Assembly: GCF_900104695.1 (NCBI RefSeq)
Contig: NZ_FNSW01000001.1
Coordinates: 1,860,001 to 1,924,000, forward strand
Reading direction: 5' to 3'
From: Paenibacillus sp. GP183
GTDB lineage: Bacteria; Bacillota; Bacilli; Paenibacillales; NBRC-103111
Length of the DNA: 64,000 nucleotides
Every line of letters starts with the position of its first letter. Position 1 is the first letter of the stretch. The translations under genes and the position numbers were made by a program. Below, piece after piece: positions 16,351-25,749 of the stretch. Under the pieces are notes generated by a model, which was not told where the DNA came from, did no database searches, and worked only from the letters and a program-made list of their open reading frames with translations.

Positions 16351-17031
16351 CTACTGCATGCTATGGAACACGGTGTATCGTTCATCGTTCGCAAGATCAG
16401 TCTTTTTACGTTTCTTTTGTTTTACTAATGAAATAATAACCGCTAGTATAGCTAAAAATGACAAGATGATCGACAAGTATACCAGCAGTAGTATGGATTT
16501 TTCATGCACCCCACTAGTCGGCAGCGGCAATTCCCCACCAGCCGTAAGGCTGTTTTTTGCCGTTCCAGCAGCTTTTGGGGTTACACTGGTTACCGATGCC
16601 GGTTTGTCTGATCCGGGTGCACCAGTCCACTCAACAACGGTTCCATCTTTGTAGGTCTGATACGCCTTCCATGCAATTGTCGTTGTGGAGTCCGCAACCT
16701 TACCTTGCATGTTAAATTCGCCAAATTCGGTTGGACCCAGTCCCGCATCCATGGCCGTCCAGACGACGCTTGTGATTTTACCCGATGCATCTTTCACGAT
16801 ATCGTATTTCCAACCTGCTTTTGGCTCGAACTTTGTAATATCGACATCGATAGGAATTTTAATCTCTACCTTCACCGTTGGGACTTCCTTTTCCGTAGGT
16901 ACGCGAACAGTAAACTTTTCATAACTGCCTTGTACAGCTTCTTTTGGATAAACGGTAACATGCGCGTTTGCAATAGAGCCGAAACTTAGTGTAAAGATCA
17001 TGGCCAACAGTAAACCAATCCATTTTTTCAT
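16351..17031 (-). CDS. ycnI: YcnI-family copper-binding protein
   Basis: 226 residues. The signal peptide ends at ANA, leaving His as the first residue of the mature protein (HVTVYPKEAVQGSYEKFTVR). This is the arrangement of YcnI/DUF1775 proteins, where the N-terminal His with a conserved Trp binds Cu(II). A proline/threonine-rich linker and one C-terminal helix (ILLLVYLSIILSFLAILAVI) with a basic tail anchor it in the membrane. Last gene of the copper/matrix operon, 18 bases after the CopC-CopD gene, as in B. subtilis ycnKJI. Confidence 0.92.
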   Translation of the reverse strand: MKKWIGLLLAMIFTLSFGSIANAHVTVYPKEAVQGSYEKFTVRVPTEKEVPTVKVEIKIPIDVDITKFEPKAGWKYDIVKDASGKITSVVWTAMDAGLGPTEFGEFNMQGKVADSTTTIAWKAYQTYKDGTVVEWTGAPGSDKPASVTSVTPKAAGTAKNSLTAGGELPLPTSGVHEKSILLLVYLSIILSFLAILAVIISLVKQKKRKKTDLANDERYTVFHSMQ

Positions 17032-17049
17032 GACAAACTTCCCTGCCTT

Positions 17050-18624
17050 CTAATGTATTGTAAAATCCTTTATGAAGACTGTTTCATTATCGTCCACATC
17101 CATAACGCGAATTTCCGAGGCCCAAACCCCGGCGAATGGAAGAAAGGGGCCGTCGCACGCATATAATAATTGTTCGCCAGTTAGACGATCTGTAGACAAA
17201 GGCACCTGGATGGGGCCGATTTCATTGGTCTTCGATTTTATTTTCAACTCGACGTTTTTGATCTTTATTGATTGGTTCGTTTTCGCTTCCACAATAAAAT
17301 GGTTCATTCCGGGCATGTTGGGCGTAATCGTTAGCTTTACGGCAATGTTATCCCGAGACTCCGACCAAATGACAGGCTGATTTTGGGGAACCGGATTCAA
17401 GACGGTCAAAACACCGACAATCCCTACAATCGAAGCCATTAAACTAAAATCCGCTTTAAGCCAAAATGCGAAGCGGCGCGCCATTTTCTTTTTCATAAAA
17501 AAACGAAGGAGACCTGCGGAGGCAACAACTAAAAAAATGATGAAGATTTTCGCTAACAGCAATAAGCCCCAATCTGTGAAAAGAATATCTTGCAAGTTGG
17601 GCAGGAAAATTAACGTTGAAATGGTTCCTGTGACCGTTAGCGTGATAATGCTGATCAATGCCGCCTTAGAAAAAACCGGCAGAAAGTGAATAACTCCCAT
17701 GCGCTGTTTACGCCAGTAAAGGAGTATGTAGAGCAGGCCTCCCGCCCAAACGGAAGCCGCGAACAAATGGGTCACATCCATCAGGACGGTAAACAACGGA
17801 TGTTTGGAACCCATGGCGTGGCCGTTTATGCTTTTTGCGGCCAGCATCGACACGACCCACAAACCGTCAACGAGCTTGTGCTTAAGGAGTATAAAGTAAC
17901 CGGGCACAATTAGCAGAAAAGTGAGCAGCCAGGAAATCCCGGCACTGGTTTTCAAAATAACGGTAAACTGGTCGATACCAAAACCAGTTAAAAGGCGTGA
18001 AAATTGAAGCAGCATGCTGTCGATAGAAGCGATTAGATACAGCATCAGCAAAAGTTTCGCAGCATGATGATAACCCCGTCTCCATTCAACTGTTTCGAAA
18101 TGCAAGAAGTGGTACCACATGATCCATCCGGTTAACGAAAGAAGCAGAAAGTAGTAGCAGATTCGGGTTATCCAATACAGCCAATCGTTTTGACTGATTC
18201 CGACTTTGGAAACATAAACGTTCGCCGCATTTTTGATGGTCAAGTCACCTGCTTGTCCAACAGTGAAGATGTACGAGTTTTCAATGGGATGGCCGTCCGC
18301 AGATATAATCCGGTAGGAGACCGTATAAATGCCATCGGGCAACTTCGGCAGGAGCTGGTGCAGTTCCTTTTGGTCTTTAGATATCTCTGCCGGTTGGGTG
18401 TTTAACGCTTTGCCCCCTCCATCGTAAGTTTTAATATAAAACAGCCCATTCTCCATCCTTTCGTTAAAAGCGAGAACAATTTCCGACGGCGATGACGGAT
18501 AATTAACGTTAGGCTCGGGATAGGCTTTCTCCAAAATGGAATGGGCAATAACCTGAGTGGGAAACAGGAAAACAAAAAACAATAAAAGCGCGACAGTCAA
18601 AAACCATTTGGTGTTTCCATTCAT
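17050..18624 (-). CDS. ycnJ: Fused CopC-CopD copper transport protein (YcnJ-like)
   Basis: 524 residues from ATG 18624 (AAAGG upstream); an in-frame ATG at 18645 has no ribosome site. After the signal peptide the mature protein begins at an AHS histidine. The CopC domain (residues ~28-125) also has the Asp-Gly-His copper ligands in SADGHPIENS. The CopD part has about eight membrane helices from WLYWITRICYYFLLL onward. A third, extracellular domain follows the last helix (LTITPNMPGMNHFIVEAKTN). It probably moves copper across the membrane. It sits between the Met/His-tailed protein and YcnI. Confidence 0.92.
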   Translation of the reverse strand: MNGNTKWFLTVALLLFFVFLFPTQVIAHSILEKAYPEPNVNYPSSPSEIVLAFNERMENGLFYIKTYDGGGKALNTQPAEISKDQKELHQLLPKLPDGIYTVSYRIISADGHPIENSYIFTVGQAGDLTIKNAANVYVSKVGISQNDWLYWITRICYYFLLLSLTGWIMWYHFLHFETVEWRRGYHHAAKLLLMLYLIASIDSMLLQFSRLLTGFGIDQFTVILKTSAGISWLLTFLLIVPGYFILLKHKLVDGLWVVSMLAAKSINGHAMGSKHPLFTVLMDVTHLFAASVWAGGLLYILLYWRKQRMGVIHFLPVFSKAALISIITLTVTGTISTLIFLPNLQDILFTDWGLLLLAKIFIIFLVVASAGLLRFFMKKKMARRFAFWLKADFSLMASIVGIVGVLTVLNPVPQNQPVIWSESRDNIAVKLTITPNMPGMNHFIVEAKTNQSIKIKNVELKIKSKTNEIGPIQVPLSTDRLTGEQLLYACDGPFLPFAGVWASEIRVMDVDDNETVFIKDFTIH

Positions 18625-18673
18625 TTTCTCAGCAACCTTTGGCATGCTGTTCCGAATAAGTTAATATTGACCT

Positions 18674-18698
18674 CCGCAGCGGCAGTCGGCCGCTGCGG
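18674..18698 (-). other. Intercistronic hairpin in the copper/matrix operon
   Basis: CCGCAGCGGC and GCCGCTGCGG form a perfect ten-pair stem without a T run, between the Met/His-tailed gene and copC-copD. It looks like an mRNA-stabilising or processing element, not a terminator. Confidence 0.5.
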
Positions 18699-18718
18699 GG
18701 TCATTACATTACAATTCA

Positions 18719-19222
18719 TTACATGGACATTCCGGGGTTATGCGGGTCATTGACGTCGACTGCTTTTATTTCCAAGGCCTTGCTCAACCGATCCGCCATC
18801 CCTTCGAGCAACGCATCCGCATGTTTTTGCGGGATTTGCCCGGATTCGACTGCCTCGTTAATGTTGCGGGTCTCCAATTCTGTAAGCTGTTCAAGGAATT
18901 CATTTTGGTTTAATCCTTCTTCCTCAGCGATTTTGACCAAAGTTAGCCCCTTCTTCATCTCGTCCAATATCCAGATCGGTTTTACTCCAAGAATGGCCGC
19001 TGCTTCGCCCACCACGTTGCTTTGGAAACGGCCATGCCGGGTTGTGGCGTGGCCATTCATTCCCATATTTACTTGAGTAGCCTTGACGAGAGTCGCAGAT
19101 CCGTTGGCTGCTGGAGACGGGATGCTTGCTAAAGTGTCATTATTTAGCATTGACACCACAACTCCTCCAGTGATTACTAGCATGACGGCAAAAGCCGAAG
19201 CTTTGAGAAGTTTGCTCTTCAT
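18719..19222 (-). CDS. Secreted protein with Met/His-rich segments, unknown family
   Basis: 167 residues with AAGGAG upstream. A signal peptide or anchor (LKASAFAVMLVITGGVVVSM) is followed by a short linker with MNMGMNGHATTRHGR-like Met and His residues (VNMGMNGHATTRHGRFQSN). Next come about 90 helical residues resembling the short repeated units with ILGV, LTLVKIAEEEGLNQNEFLEQ seen in Bacillales envelope proteins of unknown role. The C-terminus is DPHNPGMSM. Position between a multicopper oxidase and CopC-CopD, together with the Met/His residues, suggests extracellular copper handling (inference). Confidence 0.65.
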   Translation of the reverse strand: MKSKLLKASAFAVMLVITGGVVVSMLNNDTLASIPSPAANGSATLVKATQVNMGMNGHATTRHGRFQSNVVGEAAAILGVKPIWILDEMKKGLTLVKIAEEEGLNQNEFLEQLTELETRNINEAVESGQIPQKHADALLEGMADRLSKALEIKAVDVNDPHNPGMSM

Positions 19223-19301
19223 TGGCTCAATCGGCTCCTTTCAATTTAATATATTATCATTTATTTCCTTTAAACCTTTTTGATTCGTTTTAAAGAGAGC
19301 T

Positions 19302-19339
19302 GCTGCTGTTCCAAAAACTTTGCGCTGAGGAACAGCAGC
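19302..19339 (-). other. Hairpin after the multicopper oxidase gene
   Basis: GCTGCTGTTCC and GGAACAGCAGC form an 11-pair stem with a 16-base loop, followed on the minus strand by only a short T-poor tail. It may be a partial terminator that lowers expression of the three downstream copper genes. Confidence 0.5.
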
Positions 19340-19375
19340 GCTGGTCTACTTTTATTCTTTTGAGACAGCGGCCGT

Positions 19376-22300
19376 TTAAGGCGTTTTTACAGTCAATGCC
19401 GCCGACCATGCGGAAGAGCCGCCCAAGTTGACCGCTTGTATTCGGTAATAGTACGTTGTGTTCTTGGGCAAATTCGTTTGCAACAACAAAGTAGCAGAGG
19501 TAGTTACAGTATTTAGACCTTGCGTGAATCCCGCATCAAGAGCCCGCTGTATGACATATTGGGTCGCTCCGGTCGAGGCATTCCATCTTAACGCGACCGA
19601 ATCCGTAGTGGTTCCTGCCGAAACTCTTGAGGTGAAGTTCGTCGGCGTGGCAGGAGCCACAGGCCCTCCCGGTACGTCAATGGAGGCTACGTTGGAATAA
19701 GCGGACGACAAGGCCCCGTTCACAGCATTCACACGGTAAGAGTAGGAACTGCCTGCAGCAACCGATGTATCGCTGAAAGTAACAATTCCCACGCCGTTAT
19801 GCGGTCCCGGATTCGCGATCGAGGTAAAATTGGTTGTTCCATACACGGCACGTTCGACTGTGAAGCCCGTCTCATTGATGGCGTTATCCGTCCAAGTGAG
19901 ATTTACTTGTGCTCCGTATACCGCAGCCGTCAGATTTGTCGGGGCAGAAGGAATGTTAGACGCGGCTGCGGTTACCACATTCGATTCCGTATTGCCAGCC
20001 GCATTATAGGCAACCACTTTATAGCTGTAAGAAGTAGCCGGGTCAACCGTCGTGTCAGTATAACCGGTTGCGTTGGCCAAAGCTGTACCGATCTCCGTGT
20101 AGGTCCCGATTTGACCCGTAGTGTCAAAGGCAGCCCGCTGAATCTTGTATCCTACTTCGTTGGAGGGGTTTCCTAGCGTTTTCGGGTCACTTGCCGGCGT
20201 GGGGTCCGTCCAACTCAAACTGACGGGACCTCCTGAGTTATTACGGCTAAAACTGAGTGTTGAAGCCGCAGGTACCGCACGTGCAACATTTAGGATCATA
20301 GGACGCATCATGTCGTTTTCTTCGTGACCCAACAGGTGGCAGTGCCATACATATTCCCAGCCGAAGTTCACCAGTTGGTTAACTACCGTTATGGCGTTGC
20401 CGGTTTTCGGATCGATCCCTGAAAATTGAGTAGTCGTGCCCAAAGGCATTGTCGGGTCGAGAGGACGGATGCTGTCGGGAAGACCAAACGGCAGCTTCGG
20501 CGCAATCGGCCTCAATGCGACAATCGCATCCTCCAGAGGATTCATGCGGACGGTGTCCTTCCATCCTCGTTCATTGTCATCGGGGAACCGGATGGAGCCG
20601 TCCCAGCCAACCCGGTTAATCAGTTGCACATCAAACAGGTGGAAATGAATGGAGTGGGTATCGACACCATTGTGCGTTACTTTCCAAATTTGAGTGCCAT
20701 CCCCTTGAACGGGTGTCATCGGCGTGATCACGTCCTTCAGGATCTCTGTTGCCGGGTCGATGTACGCCTGTAGTATAGTGGTTTGGATTTTGAAATTGGT
20801 ATTTGGTATTTCCATACCCAATACGGCGTTCATGCGACCGTAATCCTGCGTGAATTCCTCGGCAATAGCTTTCGGCTCCAGAGGAAGCGTCAGGGAGTTT
20901 GAAGACTTGGGGGGTGTAAAAGTAATGGAAGTATCCATAATGTTTACATACTTGGTATCCGGTACCAGCAACGGATTCTGGCCTGCCTCGAATGCGGCAG
21001 GTATAGCTGCCTGTAACTGCTGCAAGATATCCGTCGTATTGGCCGTCGCCGCAGCGCCCGAACCTCCGCCGCCTGTTATGGTTACCGTCGGATTCACATA
21101 ACCGCTGCCCGGGCTCGTCACTGCGATTGCGCCGACTTTCAATGCCGCTTGAGCTGAGCCAGGCGTTGCCGGATTGCCGCCCGTAAGAGTAACCGTCGGC
21201 AAGGAAGTGTAACCAGCACCCGCGCTTGTGATGGTAATGTTATAAACACTGCCGGTTACGGTTACACTGGCAGGCGCCGTCGCGCCTCCACCGGATAGGG
21301 TAACGACCGGGGCCGTATACCCCGTACCAGGATGGGTCAATGTCACGCTATAAACCGAACCTGTCACTGTTGCTGCTGCCGGTGTCGTGGCACCCCCGCC
21401 GGAAAGAGTAACAATAGGAGCGATATATCCGTTTCCTGGGTTCGTCACGGTTATCCCGGTTACAATCCCTTGTACCGAATCTATGGCTGCTACGGCAGTC
21501 GCCCCAGAGCCTGATCCGGGCCCATAAATGGAATCCGTTACAGTGACGGCTGGAGCTGATGAATAGCCTGCCCCCGGATTGGTAACCTGGATACCCGTTA
21601 CCGATAAGGCGGCTTTTCCTGTTGCCCCTGAACCGGTGCCGCCTCCGGAATCCGAAATACTGACGCTTGGCGCCGTTGTATAACCAGAGCCGAACGATCC
21701 CACCTTCAAGCCATCCACCGAAATCGTTGCTTTTGCAGCGGCATCTGTTGTCGCGCCGCCGCCGGTAATGCTAACCGCAGGCGATGCCGTGTAGCCGTTG
21801 CCCGGCGAAGTCACGTTGATCTTGTCAACAGCCAATGATGCCTTGGCGGCAGCCCCGGTTCCGTACGAATCGGAGATACTTACGTTGGGAACAGAGGTAT
21901 ACCCAGTTCCGCCGTTGGTGACGCTGACGCTCGACAGCGGTCTTCCTGAAGCAGACGGATTATCCGCCACCTTAATCTGCATGACCGTCCTCGTATTCGG
22001 ACCGTAGCCCGGCAGTGTCGTAGGTGCGCCTCCAGTATAGTTGTTGATGATGGGAGCAGTTATAGATTGGTCGGGATCCCCGGTATAGTAATCGTAGCGG
22101 GGATCGAAAAAAGGACCCGGTGCAGGCGCGTCATTGTAAAGGATGAGCGTTTGTCCGGCATATTTGCTGAAGTCGACCACAACATCCGCACGTTCTGCAG
22201 GACCCAGCAAGAGTGTTTTGCTGGTTATATTCAATGTCGAAATGATTCTACGGCTGTATTCATAATCGATCGGTTGATTTATGAGTTCCACCGGTTTCGG

Positions 22301-23875
22301 CAGAAAGCCGCTGTCCGTACCGATCTGAATCATGTTTGGTCCAGCTGAGGACGGATCGGGAACCCCGCCGGGCCTATTGTCGTTCGGCCAAGTGCTAGGG
22401 AAGCCCGGCTGTTGCACGGCTGGAACTATGGGAACTTCACCGGCATTTCCATCTTTCAGAGTGCCGTCGGCATTCCACATCTGTCCGTTGGATTTAGCCT
22501 TGTACAATTGCAGATTCCACATCCGGTCATTTGACGCATTCAGGATCCGGAACCGGTATGCCTTCGGCTGGATGTTCAGATACGGATAGGCTGTACCATT
22601 CACCAAGGGGGTGTCCATGAAGGCTTCGGGTACTTGGGACACATTAGGCACCCCAGGATTCATGTCCCCTTGGCCGGGCTGGCCTTTTAACGGATTGGGA
22701 ACAGGACCGTGCAACAAGCCGGTGTTCGGCGGCCAAAACCACGGGCCATAATCCCACCGTCCCAAGTTATTCGCCCCTGTCGTAACATAAGGGTTCTGAT
22801 TGGGCATGTACACATGAGGGAACCACAGTTGGCCCATTCCGCCCCATTTCGCCTTGTCCCACGTGGGATCCGTAGCCGCCAGCTGGGCGTCTTTCGGGAC
22901 AAAGGTCTTATCCTGGATGATCAGGGGAATTTCGTCTGCCGGAATGATTCCTTTTGCAATAAGATCCTTTTCCACCTGGTCCCGGAGCATGTACGGGGCA
23001 GCTTCCCCCGCATATACGTTCAAGCGGGTAATCCCGTAGGAATGATCGTGGTACCACATCATTCTGGCGCTTTGCTGGTTCGTATAGAAGTACGTCATGG
23101 AACCCGGTCCGGGATCAGGCATGTCCGGCACGTTCTGCACACTCACGCCTTTCGGATACGGCGTATTCTCGCCGGCGGGAGTTACCCATTGATGCGGTGT
23201 CCCGTCGCTGATCCATGGCGTGATGCCTCCATGCAGATGGAGAAGTCCACGGTTTTGGGTGTACATATTCTTCCCGTCCGGTCCCATCCCCGCACCCATG
23301 ATCGTCGTATCTACCGGAAGGAACAGATCGCCGCCGCTGCCGGTTGGCAGGTTGTTCGTAAATTTCACGCGTACCGGCCGATCTTTTTGGGCATTAATTA
23401 CAGGCCCGAAATAGCTGGGCTTGCTGACCGTGGCATCCGTCGTATTGGTCTGCTTATAACCCCGCAGCTTTGTAGCCGGAAGGTCTTTATGCAGCTTTTC
23501 GGTGTACTCTACCAACGAGATTTCGTAGTAGTCGGAACCGGGATAAGTCGTCGTGTCCGGAATGGCGACCGGAAGATACTGTCCGAGGTCGTTAGCATTC
23601 GCCGCTCCCAAGCCCGGCAAGGAATCGACAAATTTTCGGATCCCTGTCCCTGGAATTACATTGCCTTTTGCGTCCAATTCCGGAAGCGGGCTGTTGGCGT
23701 AATTGGGAGTACCGTAATAGTCCGGAGTGGTTCCGGGAGCCATAACACCCATGCCGGCCATCGCAGACACATTCACGATGCTAGAGAAAGGAAACGATAC
23801 AGCCATTAGAGCGATAAGTACGGATTTTGTTAGCTTGTGTCCAAGGTTCATTTTTAATTGTTTGGGCTTCACCAA
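19376..23875 (-). CDS. Giant secreted multicopper oxidase with inserted repeat region and FN3 domains
   Basis: 1499 residues; TTG 23875, GTG 23872 and ATG 23851 are possible starts, and only the first two have a GGTGA upstream. A signal peptide ends near residue 40. All four multicopper-oxidase copper motifs are present: HLHGG (213-217), WYHDH (274-278), HSIHFH (1074-1079) and HCHLLGHEENDMM (1178-1190), so T1 and T2/T3 sites look complete. Between the second and third cupredoxin parts, residues ~650-945 hold eight glycine-rich units of the form PG-GY-aP-VtisGGG. Three FN3 domains (about 1203-1305, 1308-1400, 1405-1499) form the tail. CotA/bilirubin-oxidase and Mn-oxidase type enzymes are the nearest relatives. 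It follows two TasA-like genes by 54 bases. Confidence 0.9.
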   Translation of the reverse strand: MVKPKQLKMNLGHKLTKSVLIALMAVSFPFSSIVNVSAMAGMGVMAPGTTPDYYGTPNYANSPLPELDAKGNVIPGTGIRKFVDSLPGLGAANANDLGQYLPVAIPDTTTYPGSDYYEISLVEYTEKLHKDLPATKLRGYKQTNTTDATVSKPSYFGPVINAQKDRPVRVKFTNNLPTGSGGDLFLPVDTTIMGAGMGPDGKNMYTQNRGLLHLHGGITPWISDGTPHQWVTPAGENTPYPKGVSVQNVPDMPDPGPGSMTYFYTNQQSARMMWYHDHSYGITRLNVYAGEAAPYMLRDQVEKDLIAKGIIPADEIPLIIQDKTFVPKDAQLAATDPTWDKAKWGGMGQLWFPHVYMPNQNPYVTTGANNLGRWDYGPWFWPPNTGLLHGPVPNPLKGQPGQGDMNPGVPNVSQVPEAFMDTPLVNGTAYPYLNIQPKAYRFRILNASNDRMWNLQLYKAKSNGQMWNADGTLKDGNAGEVPIVPAVQQPGFPSTWPNDNRPGGVPDPSSAGPNMIQIGTDSGFLPKPVELINQPIDYEYSRRIISTLNITSKTLLLGPAERADVVVDFSKYAGQTLILYNDAPAPGPFFDPRYDYYTGDPDQSITAPIINNYTGGAPTTLPGYGPNTRTVMQIKVADNPSASGRPLSSVSVTNGGTGYTSVPNVSISDSYGTGAAAKASLAVDKINVTSPGNGYTASPAVSITGGGATTDAAAKATISVDGLKVGSFGSGYTTAPSVSISDSGGGTGSGATGKAALSVTGIQVTNPGAGYSSAPAVTVTDSIYGPGSGSGATAVAAIDSVQGIVTGITVTNPGNGYIAPIVTLSGGGATTPAAATVTGSVYSVTLTHPGTGYTAPVVTLSGGGATAPASVTVTGSVYNITITSAGAGYTSLPTVTLTGGNPATPGSAQAALKVGAIAVTSPGSGYVNPTVTITGGGGSGAAATANTTDILQQLQAAIPAAFEAGQNPLLVPDTKYVNIMDTSITFTPPKSSNSLTLPLEPKAIAEEFTQDYGRMNAVLGMEIPNTNFKIQTTILQAYIDPATEILKDVITPMTPVQGDGTQIWKVTHNGVDTHSIHFHLFDVQLINRVGWDGSIRFPDDNERGWKDTVRMNPLEDAIVALRPIAPKLPFGLPDSIRPLDPTMPLGTTTQFSGIDPKTGNAITVVNQLVNFGWEYVWHCHLLGHEENDMMRPMILNVARAVPAASTLSFSRNNSGGPVSLSWTDPTPASDPKTLGNPSNEVGYKIQRAAFDTTGQIGTYTEIGTALANATGYTDTTVDPATSYSYKVVAYNAAGNTESNVVTAAASNIPSAPTNLTAAVYGAQVNLTWTDNAINETGFTVERAVYGTTNFTSIANPGPHNGVGIVTFSDTSVAAGSSYSYRVNAVNGALSSAYSNVASIDVPGGPVAPATPTNFTSRVSAGTTTDSVALRWNASTGATQYVIQRALDAGFTQGLNTVTTSATLLLQTNLPKNTTYYYRIQAVNLGGSSAWSAALTVKTP

Positions 23876-23929
23876 AAATCACCAGCGTCTCTCTAAATTT
23901 TTTAATAGTTCCTGCCGATCTGAACGATT

Positions 23930-24802
23930 CTAGTTGTTTTTTGATTGCTCCCAATACGTATTAAAGTTGAAATAACCCGAAGCGCCCTGCATGTCGTTGC
24001 CGGTATCCAGGTTGAAAGAAACGGTGAATGCAAGCATTTCTGCCCCAAAAGGCGGTGTAATCACTTTGAAGCTTGACACGTCAAGCACTTGGTTTACGGT
24101 ACCCTTCATAGGAGTTTCATACATTTTGGTAACTTGCACTGTAGCCGTTTGATAAACCGGGCCTTTTACTGAAGCGGCACTCCTGATGGTATTGATGTTA
24201 TCGAGCAGGTATTTGTTGACTGCGATGACCGCCTGGTCACTAGCGTTGGGATTTTTCAGCGGATCGGCATTCGGGTTTCCTGCAGCCCATAGATTGTATC
24301 CGTCATTAACCATATACATAATCAAGTCCATGTCACCGCCGGTAATTGGCCCGGTAGGAAATGTGGCATTTTTGGCGTCAAACCAATTCAACTGCCAGAC
24401 GATAAGATTAGCGTGATTGGCAAAAGCGATATCAGCATCATAAACGAGACCGCTTGTTACTTCATTTCCGCTTCTGTCGGCCGTTTTTGCCGTTATGCTT
24501 TTTAATTTGGCATCCAAGCTTCCCGTGTTTTCAAGGAAGAGGCCGCGGGTATTGCTGTCTCCAGGAGCCCATACTCCTGTCGGCAAGGTCCCGGGAGCGC
24601 CAGTGGTATTGGTATAAAACATCGGTCCTACGTTCGGCACATCTCCGCGTACGGTGGAGATTTGAAGGGAACCGGCAGTAAATGCATTGTTCGCATTCGA
24701 AACGTTATTCTGAAACAATGCGTACGTTATGCCTCCGGCCAACAATCCGACGGCCGTCAAACCTGCGACGGAGATAAGGACTAACTTGTTTTTAAGTTTC
24801 AA
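23930..24802 (-). CDS. TasA/CalY-like matrix fibre protein 1
   Basis: 290 residues from TTG 24802, with AAGGGG upstream. The N-terminus (LVLISVAGLTAVGLLAGGIT, then YALF) is a SipW-type signal peptide, followed by the family landmark NNAFTAGSLQIS and FLENTGSLDAKL. TasA/camelysin proteins are exported, trimmed by SipW and assemble into amyloid-like or donor-strand fibres of the biofilm matrix. An unusually Asn/Pro-rich central part (NPNADPLKNPNASDQAV) is present. It lies between a second TasA-like gene and the multicopper oxidase. Confidence 0.85.
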   Translation of the reverse strand: MKLKNKLVLISVAGLTAVGLLAGGITYALFQNNVSNANNAFTAGSLQISTVRGDVPNVGPMFYTNTTGAPGTLPTGVWAPGDSNTRGLFLENTGSLDAKLKSITAKTADRSGNEVTSGLVYDADIAFANHANLIVWQLNWFDAKNATFPTGPITGGDMDLIMYMVNDGYNLWAAGNPNADPLKNPNASDQAVIAVNKYLLDNINTIRSAASVKGPVYQTATVQVTKMYETPMKGTVNQVLDVSSFKVITPPFGAEMLAFTVSFNLDTGNDMQGASGYFNFNTYWEQSKNN

Positions 24803-24830
24803 AAGGATTCATCCCCTTATCAATTTTATC

Positions 24831-24852
24831 GGGGCCTTTTGTACAAGGCCCC
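24831..24852 (-). other. Intercistronic hairpin between the two TasA-like genes
   Basis: GGGGCC and GGCCCC close a stem extended by TTGTACAA pairing, with no T run behind it. Candidate for setting the ratio of the two fibre proteins by mRNA stability. Confidence 0.5.
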
Positions 24853-24876
24853 CTAAATTACGCCACCGGAAAAATC

Positions 24877-25623
24877 CTAACGAATCGCAGTCGGATTATT
24901 GTGTGCAGCCTGCTGGGAATTGAACTGGATGTCCCCTCTAATGCCAAGACCTTGATAAGTATTTCCTGCGCCCAGAGCCAATTGGACGGAAGTATTGATC
25001 GCTTCCGAATCGGCAGCGGTGGTCCCATTAGCTGCTTTCAGCAAATGCCAAGCGGCAAGACGGTTAATACCGTTTGCACCATCATTAGCGGCAACGCTGT
25101 CCGCGCCCGTCAAATCAAACAGCACAGTATTACCCGACTTGATTTGGAAAATCAGGCTTTTGCCGTTATCCACAGTATTTTGTCCGTTTTTGAAGCTTGC
25201 GAATGCCGACCAACCATCCTTGGTGGGATCAAACAGACCAGATGTGTGAGTGGTTCCAGCTGCATTGTTCACAGCATTATATACCGAGCCATCTTCGTTG
25301 GTCAGGTAGTAGGTTGCTGGAGCGATACCGTTGTTTGAGGTGTATTGCAGGTTAAGCAGCATCATTTGATAGTACTCATCGAGGCTGCCGCTGTTGGTAA
25401 CCGTAAAGCTGTCGGTTGCAGCAGCATCGCCCGGTGCAGCGTTAGAAACGTTGAAGGCTTTGGTTAGTACTCCCCCGACGCCCAACTTCACAGTCCCAGC
25501 TGAAAAAGTGTTCCCGGTGTTACTTGCCGTAGCGCTAAAAAATGCAAACGATCCGCTGACGATCATGATTGCACCTGCTATTGATGTCATTAACGCCATA
25601 CTCAGCTTTGTTTTAAGTCCCAT
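24877..25623 (-). CDS. tasA: TasA/CalY-like matrix fibre protein 2
   Basis: 248 residues from ATG 25623, preceded by GGGAGGA; the longer frame upstream is not translated-looking. The signal region GAIMIVSGSFAFFSATASN, then NTGNTFSAGTVKLGVGG, is the classic SipW-substrate and TasA/camelysin start. FTVTNSGSLDEYYQMMLLNL follows. Expected to be an extracellular fibre subunit. First structural gene after sipW (126-base gap), so this is probably the major fibre and the downstream copy a minor or divergent subunit (inference). Confidence 0.88.
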   Translation of the reverse strand: MGLKTKLSMALMTSIAGAIMIVSGSFAFFSATASNTGNTFSAGTVKLGVGGVLTKAFNVSNAAPGDAAATDSFTVTNSGSLDEYYQMMLLNLQYTSNNGIAPATYYLTNEDGSVYNAVNNAAGTTHTSGLFDPTKDGWSAFASFKNGQNTVDNGKSLIFQIKSGNTVLFDLTGADSVAANDGANGINRLAAWHLLKAANGTTAADSEAINTSVQLALGAGNTYQGLGIRGDIQFNSQQAAHNNPTAIR

Positions 25624-25749
25624 TTCAAAATTCCTCCCAACAATTTTTTCCCGTTTAGGGATTATATTTGAAACTTCCCATGATTTCGATTTTGGCCGGC
25701 CGATCATAGGAAGCACTCAAATCTGAGATCATTGCAAAACTTGAAAGCC

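Noticed and set aside
22709-23809. Long plus-strand open frame (366 codons) opposite the multicopper oxidase
   Set aside because: It is Arg/His-rich, has no ribosome site and mirrors a GC-rich coding strand that carries clear copper motifs.
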